Assembly: GCF_028583545.1 (NCBI RefSeq)
Contig: NZ_CP087106.1
Span: 5,005,001-5,069,000, forward strand
Origin: Methylobacterium sp. NMS14P
GTDB taxonomy: Bacteria > Pseudomonadota > Alphaproteobacteria > Rhizobiales > Beijerinckiaceae
DNA length: 64,000 bases
Direction of reading: 5' to 3'
Shown: piece by piece, positions 47,569-55,546 of the stretch
How the letters are laid out: each line of letters starts with the position of its first letter
Position numbering within the stretch: position 1 is the stretch's first letter
Program-made: the position numbers and the translations under genes
The notes under the pieces: generated by a model
Told to the model about the DNA's origin: nothing
The model's input: only the letters and a program-made list of their open reading frames with translations
Database searches by the model: none

Positions 47569-47894
47569 GCGAATCCTTCCCGGACGCGCCCGCGGGCGCC
47601 GCCCTCCTGTCGGTCGCCCGGCAGAGCCTCCTCGACGAGGTCGCGCCGGCCCTGTCGGGGCGCCAGCGCTACGTCCTGCTGATGGCCGCCAACGCGATGG
47701 GCGTGGTCATGCGGGAGATCGCGCAGGCGGGCGCGGCGGCCGGGGCCTGGGAGCGGGCGCTGGGCGGCGCCGAATCGCCGGCCGATCTGGTCGCGGCGAT
47801 CCGCGCCGGCCGGTGCGACGGGGACGCGGCGCTCCACGCCGCGCTCGTCGAGACGACGCGGATCGCCGCCGGCATCTGGAAGGCCCCGGGCTAG
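47565..47894 (+). CDS. DUF6285-like small protein
   Basis: 109 residues from the ATG overlapping the APH-like stop. Sequence is mostly helical: LSVARQSLLDEVAPALSGRQ and RYVLLMAANAMGVVMREIAQ are the recognisable DUF6285 patches. This small family typically travels with the acyl-CoA dehydrogenase/APH genes. Function unknown; it may be an accessory subunit of the APH-like enzyme. Confidence 0.82.
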   Translation: MSESFPDAPAGAALLSVARQSLLDEVAPALSGRQRYVLLMAANAMGVVMREIAQAGAAAGAWERALGGAESPADLVAAIRAGRCDGDAALHAALVETTRIAAGIWKAPG

Positions 47895-47961
47895 CGATCC
47901 CGGGCAAGCGATCCCGGGCTGCCGATCCCGGGCTGCCGATCCCGGGCTGCCGATCCCGACC
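47894..47961. repeat. 14-base tandem repeat, about five copies
   Basis: Units of G/CCGATCCCGGGCTG run from the DUF6285-like stop to the end of the micro-gene on the other strand: two variant copies, two perfect copies and one degenerate copy. Each unit holds the palindrome CCCGGG. Confidence 0.85.
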
Positions 47962-48060
47962 TCAGTAGGGGCGGCCGGTGCCCCGGCGCCGGTCGTAGCG
48001 GCGCCCGAGATAGGCGATGAGCTTCGGCACGATGAAGGCCGTCAGGAGCTTGCGCAGCAT
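47962..48060 (-). CDS. 32-residue basic microprotein
   Basis: ATG at 48060, stop at 47962. The translation begins MLRKLLTAFIVPKLIAYLGR and ends with RYDRRRGTGRPY: an amphipathic hydrophobic helix followed by a very basic tail. GGAGG lies about 10 bases upstream of the ATG, and it follows the CsbD/ElaB-like gene by 14 bases on the same strand. Too short for statistical proof, but the ribosome site and position support it. Confidence 0.6.
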   Translation of the reverse strand: MLRKLLTAFIVPKLIAYLGRRYDRRRGTGRPY

Positions 48061-48074
48061 CGGTGGGGCCTCCG

Positions 48075-48458
48075 TCAGCGGGCGCGGCGGGCGAGCCAGC
48101 CCGCCGCGAAGGCGAGGGCGGCCAGACCCAGCAGGGTGTTGGTGCGGTTGGCGTCGGCCGTGCGGATCGCCTGCCGGCCGTAATCCGCGCCGCGGCGGCG
48201 CACGTCCCGGGCGCGGTCGCGGCCCTCGTCGATCAGGTGATCGGCCCGTCTCCGGGCGGCCTCGGCCAGATGGCGGCCGTCCTCCGCGAGGTCCTCGGCC
48301 CGGTCGCGGGCGTGGCCGTAGGCGTACTGCGCCCCGCCGGCCACCTGGTTGACGGCGCCGCGCACCTGGCGGGCCGGGTCACCGGTCAGGCCGCCCAGGG
48401 CGGTCTGGGCGCGGCCCTTGAGGTGGCGGGACGCGCCGCGGATCTGGTCGCGGTTCAT
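48075..48458 (-). CDS. CsbD-like/ElaB-like stress protein with C-terminal membrane anchor
   Basis: 127 residues. The N-terminus (MNRDQIRGASRHLKGRAQTA, then GGLTGDPARQVRG) resembles a CsbD domain. The middle is a charged helix rich in Ala/Arg/Asp (ARDRAEDLAEDGRHLAEAAR). The end has one membrane segment (TLLGLAALAFAAGWLARRAR), the layout of ElaB/DUF883 proteins that tether to the membrane. Similar in plan to the gene at 49841. Confidence 0.82.
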   Translation of the reverse strand: MNRDQIRGASRHLKGRAQTALGGLTGDPARQVRGAVNQVAGGAQYAYGHARDRAEDLAEDGRHLAEAARRRADHLIDEGRDRARDVRRRGADYGRQAIRTADANRTNTLLGLAALAFAAGWLARRAR

Positions 48459-48538
48459 GCAGCTCTCCTGTTGTCGTGAGGATGGAGCCCCCGCCTCGGG
48501 GGGCGGCGGCGCCGGGGTGCCGGCGCCGCGGGACGGAC

Positions 48539-48742
48539 TCAGTGCTTTCCGGTGATCTTGTCGGCGATGGACTTGGCGCCGTCCTTGACGTCGCCGACGG
48601 TCTTCTGCGCCTCACCCTTCAGCTCCTGCGCCTTGCCCTCGGCCACCAGCTTGTCGTTGCCCGTCGCCTTGCCGGCCGCCTGCTTGACGTTGCCCACCGC
48701 CTCGTTGGCCAGGCCCTTGATCTTGTCGGTCGTGCTGCTCAT
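48539..48742 (-). CDS. CsbD-family stress protein
   Basis: 67 residues from the ATG at 48742 (CAGGAG upstream). It is a canonical CsbD-type chain: DKIKGLANEAVGNVKQAAGK, ATGNDKLVAEGKAQELKGEA, then VGDVKDGAKSIADKITGK. CsbD proteins accumulate in general stress in Bacillus and proteobacteria; the molecular function is unclear. It is one of several CsbD-like genes in this cluster. Confidence 0.92.
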   Translation of the reverse strand: MSSTTDKIKGLANEAVGNVKQAAGKATGNDKLVAEGKAQELKGEAQKTVGDVKDGAKSIADKITGKH

Positions 48743-48839
48743 CGCGTGTGCTCCTGCTTCGCTGGTGAGGCCGGTCTCCCCGGCCGGTGGTGGCCCCCGC
48801 ATTCCGCGCGGAGGCCGGTGAAGGTGTCAGAGGGCGGTG

Positions 48840-49763
48840 TCAGACGCGCCGGGTCTCGTAGGCGCCGAGCAGGGTCGCGGGCTTGGGCGCGCCCAGCCGG
48901 CCGCCGACATACGCCGCCAGCGCACCCAGGATCAGCGCCAGAGCGGCGTAGAACGCGCCCTGCGTGGCCGCCGACTTCGCCGTCACCGCGGCCGCCTCGG
49001 CCTTCTGCTTGGCGCTGGCCACCGCCTGCTCGTACTGCTTCTGGTAGTCGTCGATCTGCGCCTTGGCCTGATCCGGCGTGATGCTCTGCGCCTTGGCCAG
49101 GGCGTCGGCGGCGCGGGTCTTGGCCTGCTCCTTCTGGGCCGGGTCACCGGTCAGGACGGCCCTCACCGCCGCCACGGCCGCGTCCTTGGCCGCCTGCGGG
49201 TCCTGGCCGGCGGCCTGCTGGCGGACCTTGTCCTCGATGCCGTCCAGCGGGTTCGAGATCTTCGACAGCGACGGCGCCGCCGCCTGGGCGGCGGTCTGCA
49301 CCGTGCCGCCGACGAGGTTGCCGGCGCCGCCGAGCGCGCTCGAGACCGTGCCGAGCGTGCCGCCGACCAGGCCGCTGGCGGCCGAGGTCAGCAGGTAGAG
49401 CACCACCAGGGTCGTCACCGCCCACGAGACCAGCCCGTGCAGGGCGGCCGCGCCCGGCAGGGCCTTGCCCGAGAGCCGCCCGGCGATGAGGCCGCCGGTC
49501 AGCGAGGCGACGAGGCCGGAGGCGACGAACCACGCGCCCGCGCCCATCGAGACGGTGGAGGCGGAGGGGTTGTCGGCGGCGGTCGTGCCGACCGAGGCCA
49601 GCCCGACGCCGACGCCGACGAGGTTGATGATCACCTGGGTGACCAGCGCGGTCACGGCGCCGGCGAAGATGGCGCCCCAGGAGACTTGGTTGAGCAGGAC
49701 GGCGCGCGTGTCGGCGTGCGCGTCCGGCGCGAGGGGCGTTGCAACGGTCTGAATGGTGGTCAC
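48840..49763 (-). CDS. multi-span membrane protein with coiled Ala/Lys-rich domain
   Basis: 307 residues. Hydrophobic helices at about 28-55, 75-98, 105-130 and 275-300 (the last is GAFYAALALILGALAAYVGG). Between the third and last, residues 150-270 form a long soluble region, Ala/Gln/Lys-rich and helical (KVRQQAAGQDPQAAKDAAVA, DDYQKQYEQAVASAKQKAEA). Similar proteins in Methylobacterium-like genomes have been called PhnA-like, without evidence for phosphonate metabolism. It lies in the CsbD cluster and is likely stress related. Confidence 0.78.
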   Translation of the reverse strand: MTTIQTVATPLAPDAHADTRAVLLNQVSWGAIFAGAVTALVTQVIINLVGVGVGLASVGTTAADNPSASTVSMGAGAWFVASGLVASLTGGLIAGRLSGKALPGAAALHGLVSWAVTTLVVLYLLTSAASGLVGGTLGTVSSALGGAGNLVGGTVQTAAQAAAPSLSKISNPLDGIEDKVRQQAAGQDPQAAKDAAVAAVRAVLTGDPAQKEQAKTRAADALAKAQSITPDQAKAQIDDYQKQYEQAVASAKQKAEAAAVTAKSAATQGAFYAALALILGALAAYVGGRLGAPKPATLLGAYETRRV

Positions 49764-49840
49764 GCTGTCACTCCGGTGGTGGATCGCAGAAATTCGTGGG
49801 ACAGCCGGCCCGGACGGCCCAGGGGCGGCCGGGACGCGGC

Positions 49841-50356
49841 TCAGTCGCGGCGGGCGCTGACGAGCAGGCCGAGGCCGAAGCCCGCGATGCCGGCGATGAG
49901 CAGGGCGGCCAGCGGGTACTCGGCGACCTGCTGGCCGACCTCGCGGGTGCCGCGGCGCAGGGCGTGGCTGCCGCGCGCGTAGGCGTCCTCGGCGTAGTCG
50001 TACGCCTCCTCGGCCGCGTGGCGGACACCGCGCTCGGCGCGGGCGTACTGGTCCTGCGCGGCGCCCTGGGCGCGGCGGGCGCGGGCCTCGACGTCGTCGG
50101 CCCCGAGATCGTCGACGGCGTCGCGAACCCGGCCGCCGAGGTCGCGGGCGGCGTCGGTGACGTGGTCGGCGACGTGGTCGGCCGCGTCGCGCACGGTGTC
50201 CTTGGCCTGCCCGTAGAGGGTCTCGGCCTGTCCGGCGGCCTCGCGGGCGCGGCCCTCGACCGAGTCCCGCCGCGAGCCGGTCAGGTCGCCGAACGCGCCC
50301 TGCACCTTGCCGCCGAGTTCCCGGGCCGCGCCCGTGATGCGATTGGTATCGACCAT
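49841..50356 (-). CDS. CsbD-like/ElaB-like stress protein with C-terminal membrane anchor
   Basis: 171 residues. Residues 1-40 resemble CsbD (ITGAARELGGKVQGAFGDLT, then GSRRDSVEGRAREAAGQAE). A long Asp/Ala/Arg-rich helix follows (VADHVTDAARDLGGRVRDAV). The chain ends in one membrane span (YPLAALLIAGIAGFGLGLLV) and SARRD. A longer version of the gene at 48075, so the two are probably duplicates that diverged. Confidence 0.85.
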   Translation of the reverse strand: MVDTNRITGAARELGGKVQGAFGDLTGSRRDSVEGRAREAAGQAETLYGQAKDTVRDAADHVADHVTDAARDLGGRVRDAVDDLGADDVEARARRAQGAAQDQYARAERGVRHAAEEAYDYAEDAYARGSHALRRGTREVGQQVAEYPLAALLIAGIAGFGLGLLVSARRD

Positions 50357-50414
50357 GTCGTTCTCCTCCGTCGTCGCGTCTGCGATCGCCTCCGCGATCG
50401 CGTTCGTGGTGGGG

Positions 50415-50435
50415 GGCGCCTCACCGTGAGGCGCC
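50415..50435 (-). terminator. GC hairpin after the short CsbD gene
   Basis: GGCGCCTCAC and GTGAGGCGCC flank a single C. It lies 13 bases past the stop at 50448 on the reverse strand. No T run, so termination efficiency is uncertain. Confidence 0.45.
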
Positions 50436-50447
50436 GGGCGAGAGCCG

Positions 50448-50621
50448 TCAGCGCGGGTCGGAGCCCCTGGACCCGGGTCCAGGGGCCTTCGATCCGGGCT
50501 CGTCGCGCTTCTGGCGTCGGCCCTCGGTCTCCGTCCGGGCGTCGCCGGTCAGCTTGCCGATGGCCTCCTTCACCGAGCCCTTGAGATGCTCGGCGGACGG
50601 TGTCTTCCTGTCTTCGGTCAC
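50448..50621 (-). CDS. short CsbD-family protein (57 residues)
   Basis: GTG at 50621 with GAGG about 8 bases upstream, stop at 50448. The chain includes EHLKGSVKEAIGKLTGDART, the central CsbD signature, then a charged, Gly/Pro-rich tail (KAPGPGSRGSDPR). The tail is encoded over a 24-bp perfect palindrome (50463-50486). No other ATG in frame was found. It is the first of the minus-strand CsbD series. Confidence 0.75.
   Translation of the reverse strand: MTEDRKTPSAEHLKGSVKEAIGKLTGDARTETEGRRQKRDEPGSKAPGPGSRGSDPR
50463..50486. repeat. 24-bp perfect palindrome
   Basis: GCCCCTGGACCC followed by its exact complement GGGTCCAGGGGC, inside the 3' end of the short CsbD gene. It could fold in the mRNA. 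Confidence 0.85.
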
Positions 50622-50698
50622 GGGCGCCTCGTCATGCGTGAGAAAACCCTGGCCGATCGGAAGATGTGCGTCGGGCGAGCCCGATCAATGGTTGGGTT

Positions 50699-50716
50699 AT
50701 ACCAGTATGGCGGTAT
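50699..50716. promoter_or_regulatory. inverted repeat upstream of the short CsbD gene
   Basis: ATACC-AGTATGGC-GGTAT, a 5-bp inverted repeat spaced by 8 bases, between the stop of the PAS-LuxR gene and the CsbD start. It has the size of a dimer operator and is a candidate site for the adjacent LuxR-type regulator. Confidence 0.4.
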
Positions 50717-52177
50717 TTATCCGTCAGATATGCTCAGCGGAAATCCGTTCTCGCGTCCCCAGACGACTGCCTCGCTGCGCTTGTGGATGCCGATCTTGCG
50801 GTAGAGCGCGGCGCCGTGATTGCGTACCGTGTTGCGCGACAGCCCGAGCTTGCGCGCGATCGCGTCGTCGCTGAGCCCCGAGCAGATCAGGTTGAGGATC
50901 TGGCGCTCGCGCACCGTCAGGTTCGGCGCCGCCGCGTCGCCCGCCTCCCGGCCGGGACGGCGCAGGTTCGCCAGCTTCTCGATCAGCCCGCGGCTGAACC
51001 ACGACGTGTCGGCCATCACCGTCTCGATCGCGTCGAACAGCTCCCGCTCCGTGTGCTTGCGCTCGGTGATGTCCTGCAGGACCAGCAGAACGAAGGCCGT
51101 CTCGTTGATCTCGACCCGCTCGGCCGAGACCATGCAGTCGAGGCTCGCGCCGCTCTCGTGGCGCAGGCACACCTCGACGCCCAGCACGTAGCCCTGCCGC
51201 GCCAGCGCGGCCTCGACCTGCAGGCGCTGCGTGTCGGCGACCCACAGGCCGGCCTCCTCCAGCGAGCGGCCGACGACGCGGTCCTCGCCCAGGCCGAAGA
51301 CCCGGCCGAACGCCTCGTTCACGCCCGTGACCTGACCGTCGTCGGCCCGCACCAGCACGGTCGGCACCGGCGTCATCCGGAACGCCTTGGCGAAGCGCTC
51401 CTCGCTCTGGCGCAGCGCGGCCTCGGCCTTCCGGCGCAGCTCCAGGTCGGCGAAGGTGAACAGCATGCACGGCTCGTCGCCCATCGCGATCGGCTGGCCG
51501 GCGACGATCACGAACCGGCTCCCGCCGTCGGGCAGGTCGAGGCAGGCCTCCATCTGCGGGATCGTGGCGCCCTCGTTGAGCCGCGCGACGGCGAGGTCGC
51601 GGTTGCGGGCGCCGGCCAGGACGTCGACCTCGTAGGCGCTGCGGCCGATCACGGCGTCGCGGGTGTAGCCGGTCATCTCCAGGAAGCCGTGGTTGACCTT
51701 GACGTGGCGCAGGTCGGACAGCCGCGTGATCACGGCCGGGGCCGGGTTGGCGTTGAAGGTGCGCTCGAACCGCTCCTCGGCCTCGAACTGGTCGGACACG
51801 TCCTTGAGGATCAGCGCGAGGCAGCTCGGATTGCCGTCGCGGTCGGTGGCCACCAGGCTGCGCAGCGAGTGGACGAAGTCCATGTCGGGCTTGTCGGCCC
51901 GCCGCACCTCGACCACGACGTCGTGGAAGCGCTCGCCCGCGATCACGCGCTCGATCGGGTACTGGTTTGGCGTGATGTGGTTGCGGTAGCGCAGGCAGAA
52001 GCGGTCGCGGTAGGCGTCGACGGTGGGGCCGAGCTCGTCGAGGCTCTCGGCGCCGTGCATCGCCAGGGCGGCCTCGTTGGCGTACGTGATGGTCTGGTCG
52101 GGCTCGACCAGGATCACGCCCTCGCTCAGGCCGGCGATGATCTGCCGGAGCTCATGCCTGTCGACCCCCGCCGTCAC
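50717..52177 (-). CDS. PAS-PAS-PAS-LuxR transcriptional regulator
   Basis: 486 residues from a GTG. Three PAS domains at about 8-130, 135-255 and 262-385 (markers AEERFERTFNANPAPAVITR, VVGRSLEEAGLWVADTQRLQ). The last 65 residues are a LuxR helix-turn-helix: LTVRERQILNLICSGLSDDA and IARKLGLSRNTVRNHGAALY. No receiver or kinase domain is present, so it may sense a ligand or redox cofactor directly. A general-stress promoter lies 51 bases upstream. It is beside the CsbD cluster and may regulate it. Confidence 0.92.
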   Translation of the reverse strand: MTAGVDRHELRQIIAGLSEGVILVEPDQTITYANEAALAMHGAESLDELGPTVDAYRDRFCLRYRNHITPNQYPIERVIAGERFHDVVVEVRRADKPDMDFVHSLRSLVATDRDGNPSCLALILKDVSDQFEAEERFERTFNANPAPAVITRLSDLRHVKVNHGFLEMTGYTRDAVIGRSAYEVDVLAGARNRDLAVARLNEGATIPQMEACLDLPDGGSRFVIVAGQPIAMGDEPCMLFTFADLELRRKAEAALRQSEERFAKAFRMTPVPTVLVRADDGQVTGVNEAFGRVFGLGEDRVVGRSLEEAGLWVADTQRLQVEAALARQGYVLGVEVCLRHESGASLDCMVSAERVEINETAFVLLVLQDITERKHTERELFDAIETVMADTSWFSRGLIEKLANLRRPGREAGDAAAPNLTVRERQILNLICSGLSDDAIARKLGLSRNTVRNHGAALYRKIGIHKRSEAVVWGRENGFPLSISDG

Positions 52178-52227
52178 AGCTTCTGCCCCCCGTCACCCGC
52201 TCACTGCCCTGTCGGCAGCGGGGCACA

Positions 52228-52252
52228 AACGGGTTGCGCACAAGCCGGTTCC
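52228..52252 (-). promoter_or_regulatory. general-stress (EcfG-type sigma) promoter
   Basis: Read on the reverse strand: GGAAC (52252-52248), 16 bases, CGTT (52231-52228), 51 bases before the PAS-LuxR GTG. A perfect match to the GGAAC-N16/17-CGTT consensus. Confidence 0.7.
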
Positions 52253-52379
52253 CTCATCTACGTTATTTTCCTGGTATACGCGCATCATTGACGCGGGCGT
52301 TTTGAGCCAAAGATTAATGCTCATACCGCCGCGACGCCGCTCCCGCGCGATCTCGGCGCCCTTCCCAGCAGACGTGGCC

Positions 52380-52901
52380 ATGACGAACGCGCAGGATATT
52401 GACCGACCATTGCGGACGCCCGCGGAACACGTGGCCGTCATCTCCGGATCGGGTGCGCGATCCGAGGGCAGTCTGCGAGAACTTTCTTCAGAAGTTGCAG
52501 AATTCGATACGGCCTCGCGTTTAAGGCGCCTGCTCGGCCGCCTGTCGGAGGCCGCCGACGCCGCGGAGGCCGAGGGGCAGGTCCCGGCCGGCTTCGGGAC
52601 GGCGCTGATCGACGCTGTGCCGGAGCTGCGCCGCAGCGCGCTGTCGCTGACCTGTGACGCCATCGCGGGCGACGTCCAGGGGGACGACCTCGTCCGGCTG
52701 ACCCTCCTGAAGGCCTGGGAGCGCCGGGCGGAGTTCCGGAGCGGCACCGGGATGCCCGCGTGGCTCGTCGCGATCCTGCGTAGCCGCCCCGTCAACGGCC
52801 GCGTCGCGCACCGCCTCGCGGCGGCGGATCCGGGGATAGGTCGGCCGGCGCTCCGCGCCGGGCCGGCCGAAGGGCGCGTCGCGGGGCGGCGTGTGTCCTG
52901 A
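52380..52901 (+). CDS. truncated sigma-factor-like protein (region 2 only)
   Basis: 173 residues. Residues 85-135 look like an ECF sigma region 2 (VPELRRSALSLTCDAIAGDV, QGDDLVRLTLLKAWERRAEF, then SGTGMPAWLVAILRSR). This corresponds to the LPSLRRYALSLT... LLKAWxxxxxFRPGT... AWLFTILRN pattern of EcfG-type factors. After that the sequence degenerates into an Arg/Ala/Pro-rich tail and no region 4 follows in any frame. The first 85 residues are unrelated. It could be a decayed sigma factor or a short anti-sigma mimic; either is an inference. It is divergent from the PAS-LuxR gene. Confidence 0.6.
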   Translation: MTNAQDIDRPLRTPAEHVAVISGSGARSEGSLRELSSEVAEFDTASRLRRLLGRLSEAADAAEAEGQVPAGFGTALIDAVPELRRSALSLTCDAIAGDVQGDDLVRLTLLKAWERRAEFRSGTGMPAWLVAILRSRPVNGRVAHRLAAADPGIGRPALRAGPAEGRVAGRRVS

Positions 52902-53315
52902 GGTGGCGTGCTGAGATGCGCCGGGCCCTCGGCGCCGCGCAATGCCGGGCGAGAAACGCGGCGTACTGGTAAAAATCTCTCATTCACATGAAGGTGTTAG
53001 GCTCCATATCGCGGATGTGGAACGCGCCGTGCGCCCTCGGGTGCCTCCGGGTTCCTCGCCGCTTTTCGAGGTTGTGCCGGGCGGATGGCCCTCTTGTCCG
53101 GCACGGCCGCGAGGCCGGGCGCCCGCGCCGCTCCGGGCGCGCGTCCGGCCCGTTGCCCTTCCATCCCTGGCCCGTGCCCCGGGTCCCGACGCGCCCTCGG
53201 GCGACCCCACCGTTCGCCCACCGTTCGACGGTCCGCCGGCGCGCCTGGCCGCGCGACGGGGCTGCCCGGCGCGGATGATTCCCACCCGAGATCCGAGATC
53301 ACCGCAGAGGAGACG
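52902..53315. other. 414-base stretch without a supported gene
   Basis: The first 130 bases are AT-richer (TAAAAATCTCTCATTCACAT near 52971-52990); the rest is very GC-rich. Open frames on both strands give Arg/Pro-rich shadows only. It carries the promoter of the secreted protein at 53316. Confidence 0.45.
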
Positions 53316-53684
53316 ATGACACGATTTCGCGCTGCACTGCTCGCGCCCGCCCTGGTCCTCACGGTCTGCACCGCGACGGCAGCCGCCGCCAACCGGTTCG
53401 ACGGGTCCTGGTCGGTCATCGCCACCGCGGAGAGCGGGGGGTGCACGGGCCCTTACAGCTATCCCATCGTCATCCGGGACGGGAACGTGGACGACGCCGG
53501 CGACAACGGCGTCGACGCGTCCGGACGGGCCGGAGCCGATGGCCGGATCACCGGCACGATCCGCAAGGGGCTCGCCAGCGTCTCGGTCTCGGGCCGCCTG
53601 CGCGGGTCGGCCGGGACCGGCCGCTGGACGCTCTCGGGGCTCGGCGCCTGCGCGGGCCGCTGGACGGCCCGCCGCACCAGCTAG
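53316..53684 (+). CDS. small secreted protein
   Basis: 122 residues from the ATG at 53316 behind GAGGAGA. Signal peptide MTRFRAALLAPALVLTVCTA, cut near residue 24. The mature part starts NRFDGSWSVIATAESGGCTG and has repeating Gly-rich strands (GRITGTIRKGLASVSVSGRL, then GSAGTGRWTLSGLGACAGRW) like many small alphaproteobacterial periplasmic proteins of unknown function. Two cysteines may be bonded. It is convergent with the amylase gene. Confidence 0.8.
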   Translation: MTRFRAALLAPALVLTVCTATAAAANRFDGSWSVIATAESGGCTGPYSYPIVIRDGNVDDAGDNGVDASGRAGADGRITGTIRKGLASVSVSGRLRGSAGTGRWTLSGLGACAGRWTARRTS

Positions 53685-53715
53685 GGGCGCGGTCGGCGGC
53701 CGGCACGCGCGACGA

Positions 53716-55044
53716 TCACACGGTCAGGATGGCCCAGCCGTGGGCCGGGAGAGTCACGCGGGCGCCGGGGCCGCCGGCCTCGGCGAGATCGCCGCCGCCG
53801 GCCTCGATTGCCCGGGCCTCCGGCACCGGCAGCGTCGCGGCCGCGTCGGCGAGGTTCAGGGCGGTCAGCACCCGCGCGCTCCCGTCGCCCAGCGCGAGCA
53901 CGATCTGCGCGTTGGCGAGGTGCAGCGCCCGCGCCCGCGCGCGGTGCAGCCCGGCCTGGCGCCGCCGGAGGGCGATCAGGTCCTGGTGCAGCCGGTAGAT
54001 CGGCCAGCCGTACGGGGCGAGATCCGCGGGCGTCGGCGGGAAGGCCGGCCGGATGGCGTCGTCGCCGCCGACCCGCTCCTCCTTCACGCCGCGGAAGGCC
54101 TGCTCGTCGCCGGCGTAGATCGAGGGCGTCCCGCCGCAGGTCAGCAGGAGCGCCAGCGCGTGCGGCAGGTGGCGCTCGTCGGTGAGGCGGCTCGCGATCC
54201 GCGTCACGTCGTGGTTGCCCACGAAGGTCAGGGGCGCGAACCTGTCGAGATAGGCGTTGTGCCGGTCCAGGGCGTGGGCCAGCTCGAACAGGTTGCGGTC
54301 GTTGAGGGCGCTCCAGATCGCCTTCCACAGCTCGTACTGGGTCACCGCGTCCATGCCGGTGTCCTGGACGATTCGGGCGTAGTCGCCGTGGATCACCTCG
54401 CCGACGATGTAGGCCTCCGGATGCGCGAGGCGGACCTGCCGCAGCACCCGCGCCCAGAAGCGCGGCGGCACCGCGTAGGCCGCGTCCAGCCGCCAGCCGT
54501 CGGCACCCCGGGCGAGCCAGTGGCCCATGACGGCGGCGACGTGGTCGGCGACGCGCGGGTCGTCGTGGTTGAGCGTGACGAGCTGCCGGTGCCCCTCGAA
54601 GCAGGCGTAGTCCGGCTCGATGCCCGGACCGGAGCCCCGCGGCCAGGACAGCCTGAACCAGCCGGCCTGTCCGGATTCGGGCCCGTGCCGCAGGACGTCC
54701 TGGAAGGCCGGATGCGCCCGCCCGACATGGTTGAAGACGCCGTCGAGCAGGACCCGGAGGCCGCGGGCACGGGCCGCCGCGATCAGCGCGTCGAAATCGG
54801 CCTCGTCGCCCAGCCGCGGATCGATGCGGAAATGGTCGACCGTGTCGTAGCCGTGCGTAGAGGCGGCGAAGATCGGCCCCAGCGCCAGCCCGGACGCGCC
54901 GAGCTCGACCGCGTAGTCGAGCCAGCCGTGCAGGTGGGCGAGGCGGTGCGTGACCGGCGCGGCCGCGTCGGCCTGGTCAGGAGCCCCGACGAAGCGGAGG
55001 GGAAAGACCTGCCACCAGACTGCCTGTTCGATCCAGGACGCCAC
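53716..55044 (-). CDS. GH13 alpha-amylase-family glycosidase
   Basis: 442 residues from a GTG at 55044 (GGAGG just upstream); a TTG at 55065 is possible. Starts ASWIEQAVWWQVFPLRFVG. GH13 sites: region I VLLDGVFNHVG, region II GWRLDAAY with the nucleophile Asp, region III IVGEVIHGDY with the acid Glu, region IV VGNHDVTRI with the third Asp. No signal peptide, so it is cytoplasmic. The compact size fits cyclomaltodextrinase/neopullulanase-like or trehalose-synthase-related enzymes; the exact substrate cannot be decided. It could serve glycogen or trehalose turnover under stress, in line with the neighbouring stress genes. Confidence 0.92.
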   Translation of the reverse strand: MASWIEQAVWWQVFPLRFVGAPDQADAAAPVTHRLAHLHGWLDYAVELGASGLALGPIFAASTHGYDTVDHFRIDPRLGDEADFDALIAAARARGLRVLLDGVFNHVGRAHPAFQDVLRHGPESGQAGWFRLSWPRGSGPGIEPDYACFEGHRQLVTLNHDDPRVADHVAAVMGHWLARGADGWRLDAAYAVPPRFWARVLRQVRLAHPEAYIVGEVIHGDYARIVQDTGMDAVTQYELWKAIWSALNDRNLFELAHALDRHNAYLDRFAPLTFVGNHDVTRIASRLTDERHLPHALALLLTCGGTPSIYAGDEQAFRGVKEERVGGDDAIRPAFPPTPADLAPYGWPIYRLHQDLIALRRRQAGLHRARARALHLANAQIVLALGDGSARVLTALNLADAAATLPVPEARAIEAGGGDLAEAGGPGARVTLPAHGWAILTV

Positions 55045-55397
55045 CCGACCTCCGTCCGCCGCCAATCGGGACCGAACCCTGTTGCGCCGCGATGGTTGCA
55101 GGACCGGCTGCGGGATCTCGGCCGGCCCGGACGCGGCCTTCGACCGCCGGGTTCCGCACCCCGACGAATCGGCGCCGTCCGGGACGCGCGCCGCCGCGGC
55201 GCGGGCGAGCGCCGCCGTGGCGCCCCCGTGCGCGGCGCGGCAATCCCCGACAGCTCGGATCCGGACGTGGTGGCAGGCGCGGTCACGGGCCGCGAGCGGC
55301 TCGGCATTCGGGATCGGGCCGGTGGCGCGGGAGGATGTCTCCGCGAACCGCCGCTAAGTCCCGACCGCAACAGCGTTATCGCCGCGGCGCCGGGATG

Positions 55398-55438
55398 CTG
55401 ACTTGTCACCAGGAAAGCCTGGTGGTGCGGGCAGTCAG
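55398..55438. repeat. nested hairpin CTGACT/AGTCAG around CACCAGG/CCTGGTG
   Basis: Outer arms CTGACT (55398-55403) and AGTCAG (55433-55438); inner arms CACCAGG (55407-55413) and CCTGGTG (55418-55424) with loop AAAG. Strong enough to fold as RNA. Confidence 0.6.
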
Positions 55439-55495
55439 GTGCGAACCGGTCTCCAAATCGACTGGCTTTGCTGCCGCGGGAAATGGACTCAAGAA

Positions 55496-55546
55496 GGCCC
55501 ATCCTGCGGCACGAAACGGCCCATCCCGCACCGCGAAATGGGCCGT
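55496..55546. repeat. 22-base direct repeat overlapping a 9-bp inverted repeat
   Basis: Two adjacent copies of GGCCCATCCYGC...CGAAA (55496-55517, 55518-55539) followed by ATGGGCCGT, which pairs with ACGGCCCAT (55516-55524 with 55538-55546). Confidence 0.65.

Noticed and set aside
48840..49763. PhnA or phosphonate-metabolism assignment for the membrane protein
   Set aside because: No phosphonate gene is nearby and no PhnA motif is visible; the name seems to be a carried-over annotation.
52193..52987. 264-residue open frame on the - strand over the sigma-like gene
   Set aside because: Translation is Arg/Ser/Pro-rich. The + strand has the recognisable region-2 sequence.
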